15,537 nt of DNA from an uncultured Oscillospiraceae bacterium (GCA_900555705.1 USLV01000011.1:1-15537), one strand, 5' to 3'. Positions 1-7,133 are shown, counted from the first letter of the stretch. The notes: a model not told the origin generated them from the sequence alone. Made by a program: numbers and translations.

Positions 1-54
1 GCACAACGGCAGCCCGCTCTATTAGTGGAAATAGTAAAATTCGCGAAAGGACTA

Positions 55-83
55 TTGATTTTTGACGATGACTTTCTTAAAAT
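55..83 (+). promoter_or_regulatory. Putative SigA promoter of the first solute-binding protein gene
   Basis: A -35-like TTGATT (55-60) is followed after exactly 17 bases by TAAAAT (78-83). A second -35-like TTGACG lies at 62-67, but its spacing to TATAGT (83-88) is only 15. Transcription would start near 90, giving a leader of about 67 bases. A short palindrome, TTCGCGAA (40-47), lies just upstream. Bases 1-54 hold no gene that I can recognise. Confidence 0.5.
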
Positions 84-156
84 ATAGTTGTGGAAGTAAC
101 GACAGAGGCTTTTGGTGAAGCAATCCAACTTTATCTTGAGAAAGGAACGAAACAGT

Positions 157-1611
157 ATGCGCAAAATTTGGAAGCAACTGGCTGCCGGCTCTCTGGCAGC
201 ACTGATGGTGTTGTCTTTTGGTGCCTGCAACGACAGTAGTGGTGACGGCGGCGGTGCGGATCGGGTGATCGAAGCACTTGAGGGAGAGAATCCGGTCAGC
301 CTCGGCGGCCAGACCTTCAAGGTCGTGGATTTCTCGGGTTCCCGTTGGAACCGCGAGAACAACGGCACCCCTTACTATGACGCGTGGCAGCAGGTGCTCG
401 ACGAAGTGGAGTACCTCTACGACTGCAAAATCGAACTCGAGGTAGTTGCACCGGGCGAGCTGTTCAGCAAGCTTCAGCCGGAGATTATGGCAGGCGGCAA
501 ATATGCCGATATTGTCTGCACGACCCAGTGGGCCTACGGCCAGCTGATCGGTGCCGACCTGATGGCCAATCTCAATGATCTGCCCGTTAACTGGGACAAT
601 CCCTGGTGGAATCAGAACATTCGTGAGATGTCTACGGTTCAGGGCGAGACCTATGCGGCGAACGGCTCTTTCATTTTCGATGCCGCTCAGACTTGGCTGA
701 TGTACTATAATGAGAGCATCTGGAACGAGCTGCAGCTGCCGAATCCCTATGATCTGGTCAACAGCGGCAAATGGACGGTCGATAAGATGCGCGAATACTG
801 CCGGATGGCCATGCGAGACAACGACGGCAGCGGTAAGGTTGATTCGAAGGACGACCGCTGGGGTGTCCTCGCCGCGGATGGCGACTTCTGTCGTGCACTG
901 TTTATGGCGCTCGGCGGTCACTATTTCAACACCAATGAAGAGGGACGTGTCCAGCTCGCCTGCAACAACGAGCGCACCTACAATATTGTCGAAAAAATGG
1001 CCAATATGGTGCAGAAAGACGGCAGTGTCTGCAAACTGAAATTCGCAGATGAGGCGGAAAAAATGGCCTGCTTCTCGCAGGGCAATTCTCTGTTCTATTG
1101 CTATATGCCCGGTGCCGACGGCCTGAAGGATATGGAGGACAGCTGGGGCGTTATGCCGCTGCCAAAGTTCGATGAGTCGCAGGAGAAATATCTCAGCGGT
1201 GTTGACCACAACGCGACTGTCTGTGGCGTAACCAGCACGAACGAGGACAATTTTGAAGCGGTCGGCACGCTGCTGGAGGCGCTTGGACGTCATGCCGTGA
1301 TCCTCGAGGACATTTACTGGCCGGATTATGAGGAAACCTATTGGCGTCATCCGGAGGATGGCGAAGTCGTGGCCAACCACGTGGCAAAGCGCGGCCAGTA
1401 CGACATGGCGCTGATCATGCAGAACTGCAACCCGGCGTTCAGTTCCCCGATGAGCCTTGTCATGGGCTCGGTCTACGGCAGCAACACCGACTTCGCCTCT
1501 GCTGTGCAGGCATCGTCGGATGCAATTGCCACCATCATCAACGACTACTTCGATTATGAGGATGAGGCCACCGATTCGACCGCTCCGGACAATACCGAGG
1601 CCGCGGAATAA
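157..1611 (+). CDS. Extracellular solute-binding lipoprotein (ABC importer, family 1-like), copy 1
   Basis: This encodes a secreted, lipid-anchored substrate-binding protein of 484 residues that should deliver a ligand, probably an oligosaccharide, to an ABC permease. The ATG at 157 was chosen because AAAGGA (about 141-146) precedes it and it opens directly onto a signal peptide (basic MRKIWKQ, hydrophobic core, lipobox FGAC with Cys24). A longer reading from 112 would bury the signal. A Gly/Ser/Asp linker follows Cys24. An EF-hand/dockerin-like loop, DNDGSGKVDSKD, lies at residues 221-232. The mature protein holds about ten further cysteines, which is many for an exported protein. The tail is acidic. 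A close paralogue follows 281 bases downstream, and no permease gene is present. The substrate is not known; sugar is inferred from the protein type and the nearby GH3 gene. Confidence 0.88.
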   Translation: MRKIWKQLAAGSLAALMVLSFGACNDSSGDGGGADRVIEALEGENPVSLGGQTFKVVDFSGSRWNRENNGTPYYDAWQQVLDEVEYLYDCKIELEVVAPGELFSKLQPEIMAGGKYADIVCTTQWAYGQLIGADLMANLNDLPVNWDNPWWNQNIREMSTVQGETYAANGSFIFDAAQTWLMYYNESIWNELQLPNPYDLVNSGKWTVDKMREYCRMAMRDNDGSGKVDSKDDRWGVLAADGDFCRALFMALGGHYFNTNEEGRVQLACNNERTYNIVEKMANMVQKDGSVCKLKFADEAEKMACFSQGNSLFYCYMPGADGLKDMEDSWGVMPLPKFDESQEKYLSGVDHNATVCGVTSTNEDNFEAVGTLLEALGRHAVILEDIYWPDYEETYWRHPEDGEVVANHVAKRGQYDMALIMQNCNPAFSSPMSLVMGSVYGSNTDFASAVQASSDAIATIINDYFDYEDEATDSTAPDNTEAAE

Positions 1612-1655
1612 ACCCATCTACTGCGAATCTTACGCATCTGGTTGAATCGTATGTT

Positions 1656-1704
1656 CCCTTCTCCGTGTCCGGCAGAGCTGGACACGGAGAAGGGTTGCTT
1701 TTTT
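1656..1704 (+). terminator. Rho-independent terminator after the first solute-binding protein gene
   Basis: A 15-bp perfect stem (1656-1670 with 1680-1694, CCCTTCTCCGTGTCC and its complement) has a 9-base loop and is followed by a T-rich stretch with six T in a row. It separates the two solute-binding protein genes into independent transcripts. Confidence 0.92.
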
Positions 1705-1732
1705 GCTATTCAATAAAATTCATGAAAATGTC

Positions 1733-1761
1733 TTGACGTTTGAATAAAAAGGCATTAAAAT
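1733..1761 (+). promoter_or_regulatory. SigA promoter of the second solute-binding protein gene
   Basis: TTGACG (1733-1738), a 17-base spacer and TAAAAT (1756-1761) make a near-consensus promoter in AT-rich DNA. The start site would be near 1768, giving a leader of about 125 bases. Confidence 0.8.
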
Positions 1762-1775
1762 GTACACGTGAACAT
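1760..1775 (+). promoter_or_regulatory. Putative operator dyad over the -10/+1 region
   Basis: ATGTACACGTGAACAT is a 16-base dyad with a perfect CACGTG centre and only one mismatched pair. It overlaps the last base of the -10 and the predicted start, where a repressor would block RNA polymerase. The central CpG and the TGWNNNCGNNNWCA outline resemble LacI/CcpA-type sites, but two positions of the cre consensus do not fit. A related dyad lies at the GH3 gene promoter (11405-11418). Confidence 0.4.
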
Positions 1776-1852
1776 ATCCTTTTGACTGATCTATACCAGG
1801 CCTTTGGGATACGGTAGCAAACGCAGGCCACCATTTTTCAGTTAGCTGCGTT

Positions 1853-1866
1853 GCATATCGATATGC
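1853..1866. repeat. Perfect 14-bp palindrome in the leader of the second solute-binding protein gene
   Basis: GCATATCGATATGC is a perfect inverted repeat with no spacer. It lies between the promoter and the AGGGGG ribosome binding site (1881-1886). With no loop it is better suited to binding a dimeric protein than to forming an RNA hairpin. Confidence 0.6.
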
Positions 1867-1892
1867 CGATCAATTTGAATAGGGGGATTGTA

Positions 1893-3341
1893 ATGAAAGC
1901 ATGGTGGAAACGGCTGTCCTGCGGACTGTTGGCAGCGCTGATGGCGCTGTCTTTTGCGGCCTGCAAAGGTGACAGTGGCGAAGGCGGCGGCTCCGAGGAG
2001 CGGGAACTGAAAATCTACGACGGCGAAGTGCCGGAGAAGATGAACGGTTATGAATTCAAGGTTGTGGATTTCTCCAGCAACCGTTGGAACCGTGAGAACA
2101 GCGGTACGCCTTACTATGACGCCTGGCATCAGGTGCTCGATGAGGTGGAAGGGCTTTACGACTGTAAAATCGTGCTCGAGACTGTCTCGATCGACGAGCT
2201 GTTCACGAAGATGCAGCCGGAGGTCATGGCCGGCGGCAAGTTTGCCGACCTGGTCTGCGCGACCCAGTGGGCCTATGGCCAGCTGATCGGCGCCAACCTG
2301 CTGCGTCCGCTGGATACGCTGGAGGACGTCAACTGGGACAACCCATGGTGGAACCAGAATATCCGCGAAATCTCGACCATCGGCCGAGGCACGATGGCGG
2401 CGAACGGTTCCTTCATCTTCGATGCCGCCGCAACCTATGTCATGTTCTATAATGAGGACATCTGGAATGAGCTGCAACTGCCGGATCCTTATGAGCTGGT
2501 CAACAGCGGCAAATGGACGATCGATAAAATGCGCGATTTCTGCAAACGTGCCATGCGTGACAACGACGGCAGCGGCAAGGTCGATTCGAAGGATGACCGC
2601 TGGGGTCTGATTACCCCCAATGGTGACTTCAGCCGCGCATTGTTCTTTGCGCTGGGTGGTCACTTCTTTGAAAACAAGGATGGCACTGTCCAGCTCGCCT
2701 GCAAGAATGAAAAGACCTACAGTATTGTGGAAAAGATGACCACACTGATTTCACAGGATCAGTCGGTTTGCTCGGAAAAGTTTGTAAAGTTTGACGGCTG
2801 GGAGGATCTGGCCAACACCTTTATGCGTGGCAACGGCCTGTTCCTGTCCGCCACGCTGGATTCTCCGGTTCTGAAGGACATGGAGAGCAGCTGGGGCGCC
2901 ATGCCGCTTCCGAAGTTTGATGAGGCACAGGAGGAATACCTCAGCGGCGTCGACCACAACTCGACCGTCTGCGGCGTGCCGAATACCAACGATAACGTCC
3001 ACGAGGTCGGCGTTCTTCTCGAAGCGCTTGGCCGTCATGCGGTGATCCTCGAGGATATCTACTGGCCGGACTATGAGAATACCTTCTGGCGGCATCCGGA
3101 GGATTCCGCCATTGTCACCAACCACGTTGTCAAGAGCGGTCAGTATGACCTGGCAGTGCTGATGCAAAACTGCAATTCCGCCTTCAGCGCGCCGATGAGC
3201 TATGTCTTCAATTCGGCTTTTGGCGGCGCCAGCTTCGATTTTTCCTCCGTTATCGAGGCTTCGGAGGAAACCGTCAACACCATTATCGCGGAGTATTTTG
3301 AAGTAACCTCCGCAGAGTCGACAAATCCACCCGCAGCATAA
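1893..3341 (+). CDS. Extracellular solute-binding lipoprotein (ABC importer, family 1-like), copy 2
   Basis: This 482-residue paralogue of the preceding gene is collinear with it over almost the whole length. The shared blocks include NPWWNQNIRE, the EF-hand-like loop and LEALGRHAVILEDIYWPDYE. The ATG at 1893 is set by AGGGGG (1881-1886) six bases upstream and by the signal peptide that follows (MKAWWKRL, hydrophobic core, lipobox FAAC with Cys24). The loop DNDGSGKVDSKD is at residues 223-234. Seven or so mature cysteines are at matching positions in both copies (for example in DCK, VCxTQW, TVCGV, QNCN). Divergence is greatest in the linker after the lipobox, around the SVC region, and at the C terminus. 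The gene has its own promoter, leader and terminator. It is probably a duplicate with altered ligand preference; the ligand is unknown. Confidence 0.88.
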   Translation: MKAWWKRLSCGLLAALMALSFAACKGDSGEGGGSEERELKIYDGEVPEKMNGYEFKVVDFSSNRWNRENSGTPYYDAWHQVLDEVEGLYDCKIVLETVSIDELFTKMQPEVMAGGKFADLVCATQWAYGQLIGANLLRPLDTLEDVNWDNPWWNQNIREISTIGRGTMAANGSFIFDAAATYVMFYNEDIWNELQLPDPYELVNSGKWTIDKMRDFCKRAMRDNDGSGKVDSKDDRWGLITPNGDFSRALFFALGGHFFENKDGTVQLACKNEKTYSIVEKMTTLISQDQSVCSEKFVKFDGWEDLANTFMRGNGLFLSATLDSPVLKDMESSWGAMPLPKFDEAQEEYLSGVDHNSTVCGVPNTNDNVHEVGVLLEALGRHAVILEDIYWPDYENTFWRHPEDSAIVTNHVVKSGQYDLAVLMQNCNSAFSAPMSYVFNSAFGGASFDFSSVIEASEETVNTIIAEYFEVTSAESTNPPAA

Positions 3342-3354
3342 GCATGCCCTTTCC

Positions 3355-3397
3355 GACCCGGCTATCTGTCTTCCACAGATGGCCGGGTCGCTTTTTG
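3355..3397 (+). terminator. Rho-independent terminator after the second solute-binding protein gene
   Basis: A 15-bp stem (3355-3369 with 3375-3389, one G-U pair) has a 5-base loop CTTCC and is followed by GCTTTTTG. Confidence 0.92.
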
Positions 3398-3462
3398 TCC
3401 AAAATGGATAAATCCGATTCGGATTCGACAGGGGAATTTTCCGAGAAATTTTCTGCCCTCCC

Positions 3463-3491
3463 TTGCACATTTTCCCAAAACTGTTTATAAT
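3463..3491 (+). promoter_or_regulatory. SigA promoter of the NifU-like/GGGtGRT operon
   Basis: TTGCAC (3463-3468), a 17-base spacer and a consensus TATAAT (3486-3491). The start would be near 3498, giving a short leader of about 44 bases. I see no dyad over the start site, so high constitutive expression is plausible. Confidence 0.85.
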
Positions 3492-3541
3492 AAACCTGTT
3501 GTCAAACTCTCGCGAAGTATAAGCTGAAAGGAGTATCCCTT

Positions 3542-4234
3542 ATGAACTATTCCCATGAAGTGGAACAAATGTGCATAGTGAAAAAAGGCCCGAACCACGG
3601 CCCGGCTCCCATTCCGGAGGAGGGCAAATGGGTCAAATCCACCCAGATTTCCGATATCTCCGGCCTGTCTCACGGTGTGGGCTGGTGTGCGCCGCAGCAG
3701 GGCACCTGCAAGCTGACGCTGAATGTGAAAAACGGCATTGTGGAAGAGGCACTGGTGGAAACCATCGGCTGCTCCGGCATGACCCATTCCGCGGCGATGG
3801 CGGCAGAAATCCTGCCGGGTAAGACGCTGCTCGAGTGCCTGAATACCGACCTCGTCTGCGACGCGATCAATGTCGCGATGCGCGAGATCTTTAAGCAGCT
3901 GGCCTATGGTCGTTCCCAGTCCGCCTTCTCCGAGGACGGCCTGCCGATCGGCGCCGGACTGGAGGATCTCGGCAAGGGTCTGCGTTCGCAGGTCGGCACC
4001 ATGTTCTCGACAAAGGCAAAGGGCGTCCGCTATCTGGAAATGGCAGAGGGCTATGTTATTAAGCTGGCGCTGGACGAAGAGGGCGAGGTCATCGGCTATC
4101 AGTTTGTCCGCCTTGGCAAAATGCTCGAGGATATTCGCCACGGCATGGCGCCCAACGAGGCCTATGAGAAAAATATCGGTCAGTATGGCCGCTTTGACGG
4201 GGCTGCCAAGTATATTGACCCCCGTGAAGAATAA
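3542..4234 (+). CDS. IscU/NifU-like iron-sulfur scaffold protein, variant type
   Basis: This 230-residue protein has a central segment that lines up with the IscU/NifU N-terminal scaffold fold. HGVGWCAPQQGTCKLTLNV (44-62) corresponds to the region of IscU's first ligand cysteine. ETIGCSGMTHSAAMAA (73-88) corresponds to the GCGSAIASSS region of the second. Cys56 and Cys77 would be the matching ligands. The Asp that follows the first ligand in IscU is absent here (TCKL), and no HCSxLA motif with the third cysteine is seen; Cys99 and Cys106 are the nearest candidates. Extra N- and C-terminal parts make it longer than a typical IscU (roughly 130 residues). The ATG at 3542 follows AAAGGAG by 8 bases. 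It is co-transcribed with the GGGtGRT gene 15 bases downstream. No cysteine desulfurase is in view, so a role in Fe-S assembly is inferred from fold only. Confidence 0.75.
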   Translation: MNYSHEVEQMCIVKKGPNHGPAPIPEEGKWVKSTQISDISGLSHGVGWCAPQQGTCKLTLNVKNGIVEEALVETIGCSGMTHSAAMAAEILPGKTLLECLNTDLVCDAINVAMREIFKQLAYGRSQSAFSEDGLPIGAGLEDLGKGLRSQVGTMFSTKAKGVRYLEMAEGYVIKLALDEEGEVIGYQFVRLGKMLEDIRHGMAPNEAYEKNIGQYGRFDGAAKYIDPREE

Positions 4235-4249
4235 GAGGAGGACAGACAA

Positions 4250-5257
4250 ATGGCGAACGATGTAAAATTCGAAGGCAAAGAGAGAAGACTTGCCAAAATT
4301 GAGCAGTTCCTGTCGGATAACGGTCTGGGCTCCATGGAAGAAGCGAGAGACCTCTGCCTGTCCAAGGGCATTGATGTCGACGCGATTGTCAAGGGTGTGC
4401 AGCCGATTGCGTTTGAGAACGCCGTCTGGGCCTATACCCTCGGTGTGGCGCTCGCGCTGAAGCGCGGTGTCAAGGATGCGGCGGAGGCCTCTGCCGTCAT
4501 CGGCGAGGGTCTCCAGGCGTTCTGCATTCCCGGCTCTGTCGCCGAGCAGCGCAAGGTCGGCCTTGGCCACGGCAACCTCGGCAAAATGCTGCTGAGTGAG
4601 GAGACCTCCTGCTTCGCCTTCCTTGCGGGCCACGAGTCCTTTGCCGCGGCTGAGGGCGCGATCGGCATTGCCCGCACCGCCAACAAGGTGCGCAAGCAGC
4701 CGCTTCGCGTAATCCTGAATGGCCTCGGCAAGGATGCGGCCTATATCATCAGCCGTATCAACGGCTTCACCTATGTGGAGACCGACTACGACTTCTATAC
4801 CGGCGAGCTGAAGACCGTCCGCGAGAAAGCCTTCTCCGATGGAGAGCGCGCGCTGGTCAAGTGCTACGGCGCCAACGACGTCCTTGAGGGTGTGGCGATC
4901 ATGCAGAAGGAGGGGGTCGAGGTTTCCATTACTGGTAACTCCACCAACCCGACCCGCTTCCAGCATCTCGTTGCCGGCACTTATAAGAAGTGGGCGATTG
5001 AGAACAACAAGAAGTATTTCTCGGTTGCTTCCGGCGGCGGCACAGGCCGCACGCTCCATCCCGACAACATGGCGGCGGGCCCGGCTTCCTATGGCCTGAC
5101 CGACTCGATGGGCCGTATGCATGGCGACGCGCAGTTCGCGGGTTCGTCCTCCGTGCCGGCGCATGTCGAAATGATGGGCCTGATCGGCATGGGCAACAAC
5201 CCGATGGTTGGCGCGACCGTCGCCTGCGCGGTTGCGGTTTCCGAGGCACAGAAATAA
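4250..5257 (+). CDS. GGGtGRT family protein, function unknown
   Basis: This 335-residue cytosolic protein carries the signature GGGTGRT at residues 262-268 that names its family. Nearby conserved-looking stretches include TGNSTNPTRFQHLVAGTYKK upstream, and HPDNMAAGPASYGLTDSMGR with a Gly/Met-rich end (MMGLIGMGNNPMVGATV) downstream. I see no signal peptide or membrane segment. A glycine-rich loop suggests phosphate or nucleotide binding, but this is inference. Few cysteines are present, so the protein is unlikely to be the main cluster carrier. The ATG at 4250 follows GAGGAGG by 8 bases, and the gap to the NifU-like gene is 15 bases, so the two are very probably translated from one mRNA in similar amounts. 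The length is that of a complete family member. The biochemical role is not known to me. Confidence 0.85.
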   Translation: MANDVKFEGKERRLAKIEQFLSDNGLGSMEEARDLCLSKGIDVDAIVKGVQPIAFENAVWAYTLGVALALKRGVKDAAEASAVIGEGLQAFCIPGSVAEQRKVGLGHGNLGKMLLSEETSCFAFLAGHESFAAAEGAIGIARTANKVRKQPLRVILNGLGKDAAYIISRINGFTYVETDYDFYTGELKTVREKAFSDGERALVKCYGANDVLEGVAIMQKEGVEVSITGNSTNPTRFQHLVAGTYKKWAIENNKKYFSVASGGGTGRTLHPDNMAAGPASYGLTDSMGRMHGDAQFAGSSSVPAHVEMMGLIGMGNNPMVGATVACAVAVSEAQK

Positions 5258-5270
5258 GCATGCTTTAATC

Positions 5271-5313
5271 AAACAGGGCATTGGATGTCTGCGACATCCA
5301 ATGCCCTGTTTTT
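5271..5313. terminator. Shared terminator hairpin between convergent operons
   Basis: A 19-bp perfect stem (5271-5289 with 5293-5311) with the 3-base loop TGC is followed on the plus strand by a run of T (to 5313). On the minus strand the stem is followed by TTTGATTAAA, a weaker T stretch, so the hairpin may also end the operon read from the right. It lies 13 bases after the GGGtGRT stop and about 50 bases after the stop of the minus-strand membrane protein gene. Confidence 0.92.
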
Positions 5314-5364
5314 CATATGCGATACTGGCTCTTCCCAGATCAGGATACCGTATTTTCTCATATC

Positions 5365-6165
5365 TCAGGAAACCAGCGACATCACCCACTGCACAGCCAG
5401 CCCAACGCCATAAATAACCGGCTGATGCGCTACATAGATCACCAGCGTATGCCGTCCCAGCCATGAGAGCCATCCCGCCCGCCGACGGTACATCCAGGCG
5501 GGAAAGCGTCCCTCTTTCGCCCAGTGGCCGACAAAGCTGCCGCCGAGAAAACAGAAAACCCAGGGGAGCAGCGGAAAATAATCCGCGGCGTCGCCGGGCG
5601 CTTTGCCGAGTCCGAGTGGATAGAGCCAGGTGTTGTCCACTACGTTTTGCGGAATATCCACTGTCCAGACTCCGGGAATGCCGAAAAAGCTGCCCTCGTC
5701 AAACCGCACATGCCAGCAGAGCGCCAACAGGATGGCACAAACCGCGAGTCCCACCACAGGTGGGATCTTCTCCAAAACCGGCCGCAGCAGCGCGAACAAC
5801 AGAATCAGCACCGCCAGCAGATGCAGAATGCCGAACCAGATCATTTGGGAGGGCATGAACACCGCCATCACCAGCGACACGACCAGCGAAATCCCCAGCA
5901 GGATCAACCCTCGCCGCCAGTTACTATGGGACAGATAGCAGGAAATGCCGCAGATGAAGATAAACAAACCGGCGAAAAAGGGCTCCACCGGCGTAAAAAA
6001 CATAAACAGCTCCCGTCCGACGGGAACATCCAGCAGCCAGCCAAGTGTATAGAACCCGTGGAACACCACCATCAGCAGAATATCCAGACCCCGGATCTCA
6101 TCCAGAAAATGGATGCGGCCGCTTTTAACGGCCGCATCAGACGAATCGGTCAATACCTTGCTCAA
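5365..6165 (-). CDS. DUF1624-like multi-pass membrane protein
   Basis: This 266-residue protein is an integral membrane protein with about seven hydrophobic segments. The start of its first segment, FLDEIRGLDILLMVVFHGFYTL (two parts: FLDEIRGLD and LMVVFHGFY), matches the DUF1624 / heparan-alpha-glucosaminide N-acetyltransferase-like pattern of an Arg-Gly pair followed by a membrane His. Members are thought to be related to membrane acyltransferases, but the activity of this one is not established. The start is TTG at 6165, chosen because GGGAGG lies 9 bases upstream and the next methionine is already inside the first membrane segment. It begins 26 bases after ricT ends, with no terminator between them, so it is probably the last gene of the darA-holB-ricT operon. 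It ends near the shared hairpin at 5271-5313. Confidence 0.78.
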   Translation of the reverse strand: MSKVLTDSSDAAVKSGRIHFLDEIRGLDILLMVVFHGFYTLGWLLDVPVGRELFMFFTPVEPFFAGLFIFICGISCYLSHSNWRRGLILLGISLVVSLVMAVFMPSQMIWFGILHLLAVLILLFALLRPVLEKIPPVVGLAVCAILLALCWHVRFDEGSFFGIPGVWTVDIPQNVVDNTWLYPLGLGKAPGDAADYFPLLPWVFCFLGGSFVGHWAKEGRFPAWMYRRRAGWLSWLGRHTLVIYVAHQPVIYGVGLAVQWVMSLVS

Positions 6166-6191
6166 TTCCCTGTACCTCCCCGGAACCGCTT

Positions 6192-7061
6192 TTATTCCTC
6201 AAGTGCTTCTTCCGTCGGCTCGCCGCGATCTCGAGAGCCCTTTCGACCGCCGTCACGGATCACCTTGATATCCCGCAGCTGCACCGTCACCGGCGGCGAA
6301 TCCGGGCTCTTATCCAGCCGCACCTTGAGCCGTCCGGTCAGCAGATTGACCTCCTGCACGACCCCGCGCCCCTCGCTCGTCGAAACAATCGCGCCCACGC
6401 GCGGTGTCATACGCAGCAGCTCTTCGTAGGCATCCTGCTCATATTTGAGACAGCACATCAGTCGTCCGCAGGAACCCGAAATTTTCGTCGGATTGAGCGA
6501 AAGTCCCTGCTCCTTCGCCATCTTAATAGAGACCGGCTGGAAGTCCCCGAGAAACTGTGCACAGCAGAAGGGACGGCCGCAGATACCGAGCCCGCCCAGC
6601 ATTTTTGCCTCGTCTCTCACGCCAATCTGCCGCAGCTCGATCCGGATGCGGAAAACCGAGGCCAGATCCTTGACCAGCTCCCGAAAATCCACACGGCCGT
6701 CAGCTGTAAAATAAAACAGCAGCTTGGAATTGTCGAACGCATATTCCGCGTCGACCAGCTTCATATCCAGTTTATGGGCAGCAATCCGCTCCTGACAAAG
6801 GGCGAACGCTTTCTCCCGCCGCTTTTCATTGTCGGCGATCCGCTTGAGATCCTCCGGCGTCGCCGCGCGCACAATCGGCTTCAGCGGTTTAGACAAGCTC
6901 TCAGCATCCACCTCCCGGTTTTCAATCGACACCTCGCCGCATTCCAGGCCACGGGAAGTCTCCACTACCACGCGGTCTCCCTTTTGAAAAGAATGGCCGA
7001 CAGGATCAAAATAATAGGTCTTGCCGACATTTTTAAAACGAACTCCAATGATTTCGGACAT
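6192..7061 (-). CDS. ricT: RicT/YaaT, PSP1 domain protein
   Basis: This 289-residue protein is an ortholog of Bacillus subtilis YaaT (RicT). That protein forms a complex with RicA and RicF that carries Fe-S clusters and acts on RNase Y-dependent mRNA maturation and on phosphorelay/sporulation control. Diagnostic stretches are VGKTYYFDP near the N terminus, DMKLVDAEYAFD, FYFTADGRVDFRELVKDLA and ELRQIGVRDEAKMLGG. The cysteine motifs CGRPFCC (161-167) and CGRLMCC (198-204) are intact. The ATG at 7061 is preferred over GTG at 7094 because its N terminus (MSEIIGVRFKNVGK) aligns with the start of YaaT. The Shine-Dalgarno is poor in either case: the AAAGG present is about 15 bases upstream of the ATG. 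The C terminus carries a charged tail (GGRKGSRDRGEPTEEALEE). ricA and ricF are not in this window. Confidence 0.93.
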   Translation of the reverse strand: MSEIIGVRFKNVGKTYYFDPVGHSFQKGDRVVVETSRGLECGEVSIENREVDAESLSKPLKPIVRAATPEDLKRIADNEKRREKAFALCQERIAAHKLDMKLVDAEYAFDNSKLLFYFTADGRVDFRELVKDLASVFRIRIELRQIGVRDEAKMLGGLGICGRPFCCAQFLGDFQPVSIKMAKEQGLSLNPTKISGSCGRLMCCLKYEQDAYEELLRMTPRVGAIVSTSEGRGVVQEVNLLTGRLKVRLDKSPDSPPVTVQLRDIKVIRDGGRKGSRDRGEPTEEALEE

Positions 7062-7133
7062 ATAGAAAAAACCATGCCTTTCCGCGCGGTCCACTCGTAG
7101 TGAGCGATACCGCTCTTTTGACTGCCTGTATTT

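Noticed and set aside
52..1617. Minus-strand open frame of 521 codons opposite the first solute-binding protein gene
   Set aside because: It is a shadow of the lipoprotein gene. A similar shadow (1842-2663) occurs opposite the paralogue, as expected from shared codon use, and neither has a ribosome binding site or promoter that I can see.
3485..5473. Minus-strand open frame of 662 codons across the NifU-like and GGGtGRT genes
   Set aside because: It is antisense to two well-supported genes with promoter, ribosome binding sites and terminator. It crosses a strong terminator hairpin, and its translation shows no recognisable domain. GC-rich third positions keep the reverse frame open.
5524..6429. 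Plus-strand open frame of 301 codons over the DUF1624-like and ricT genes
   Set aside because: It crosses the boundary of two minus-strand genes of one operon. Its Gln/His/Arg-rich translation has no family features.
7101..7114. Hairpin GAGCG-GTAT-CGCTC between holB and ricT as a terminator
   Set aside because: The stem is 5 bp and no T run follows on the minus strand. It is more likely neutral or a minor processing site within the operon.
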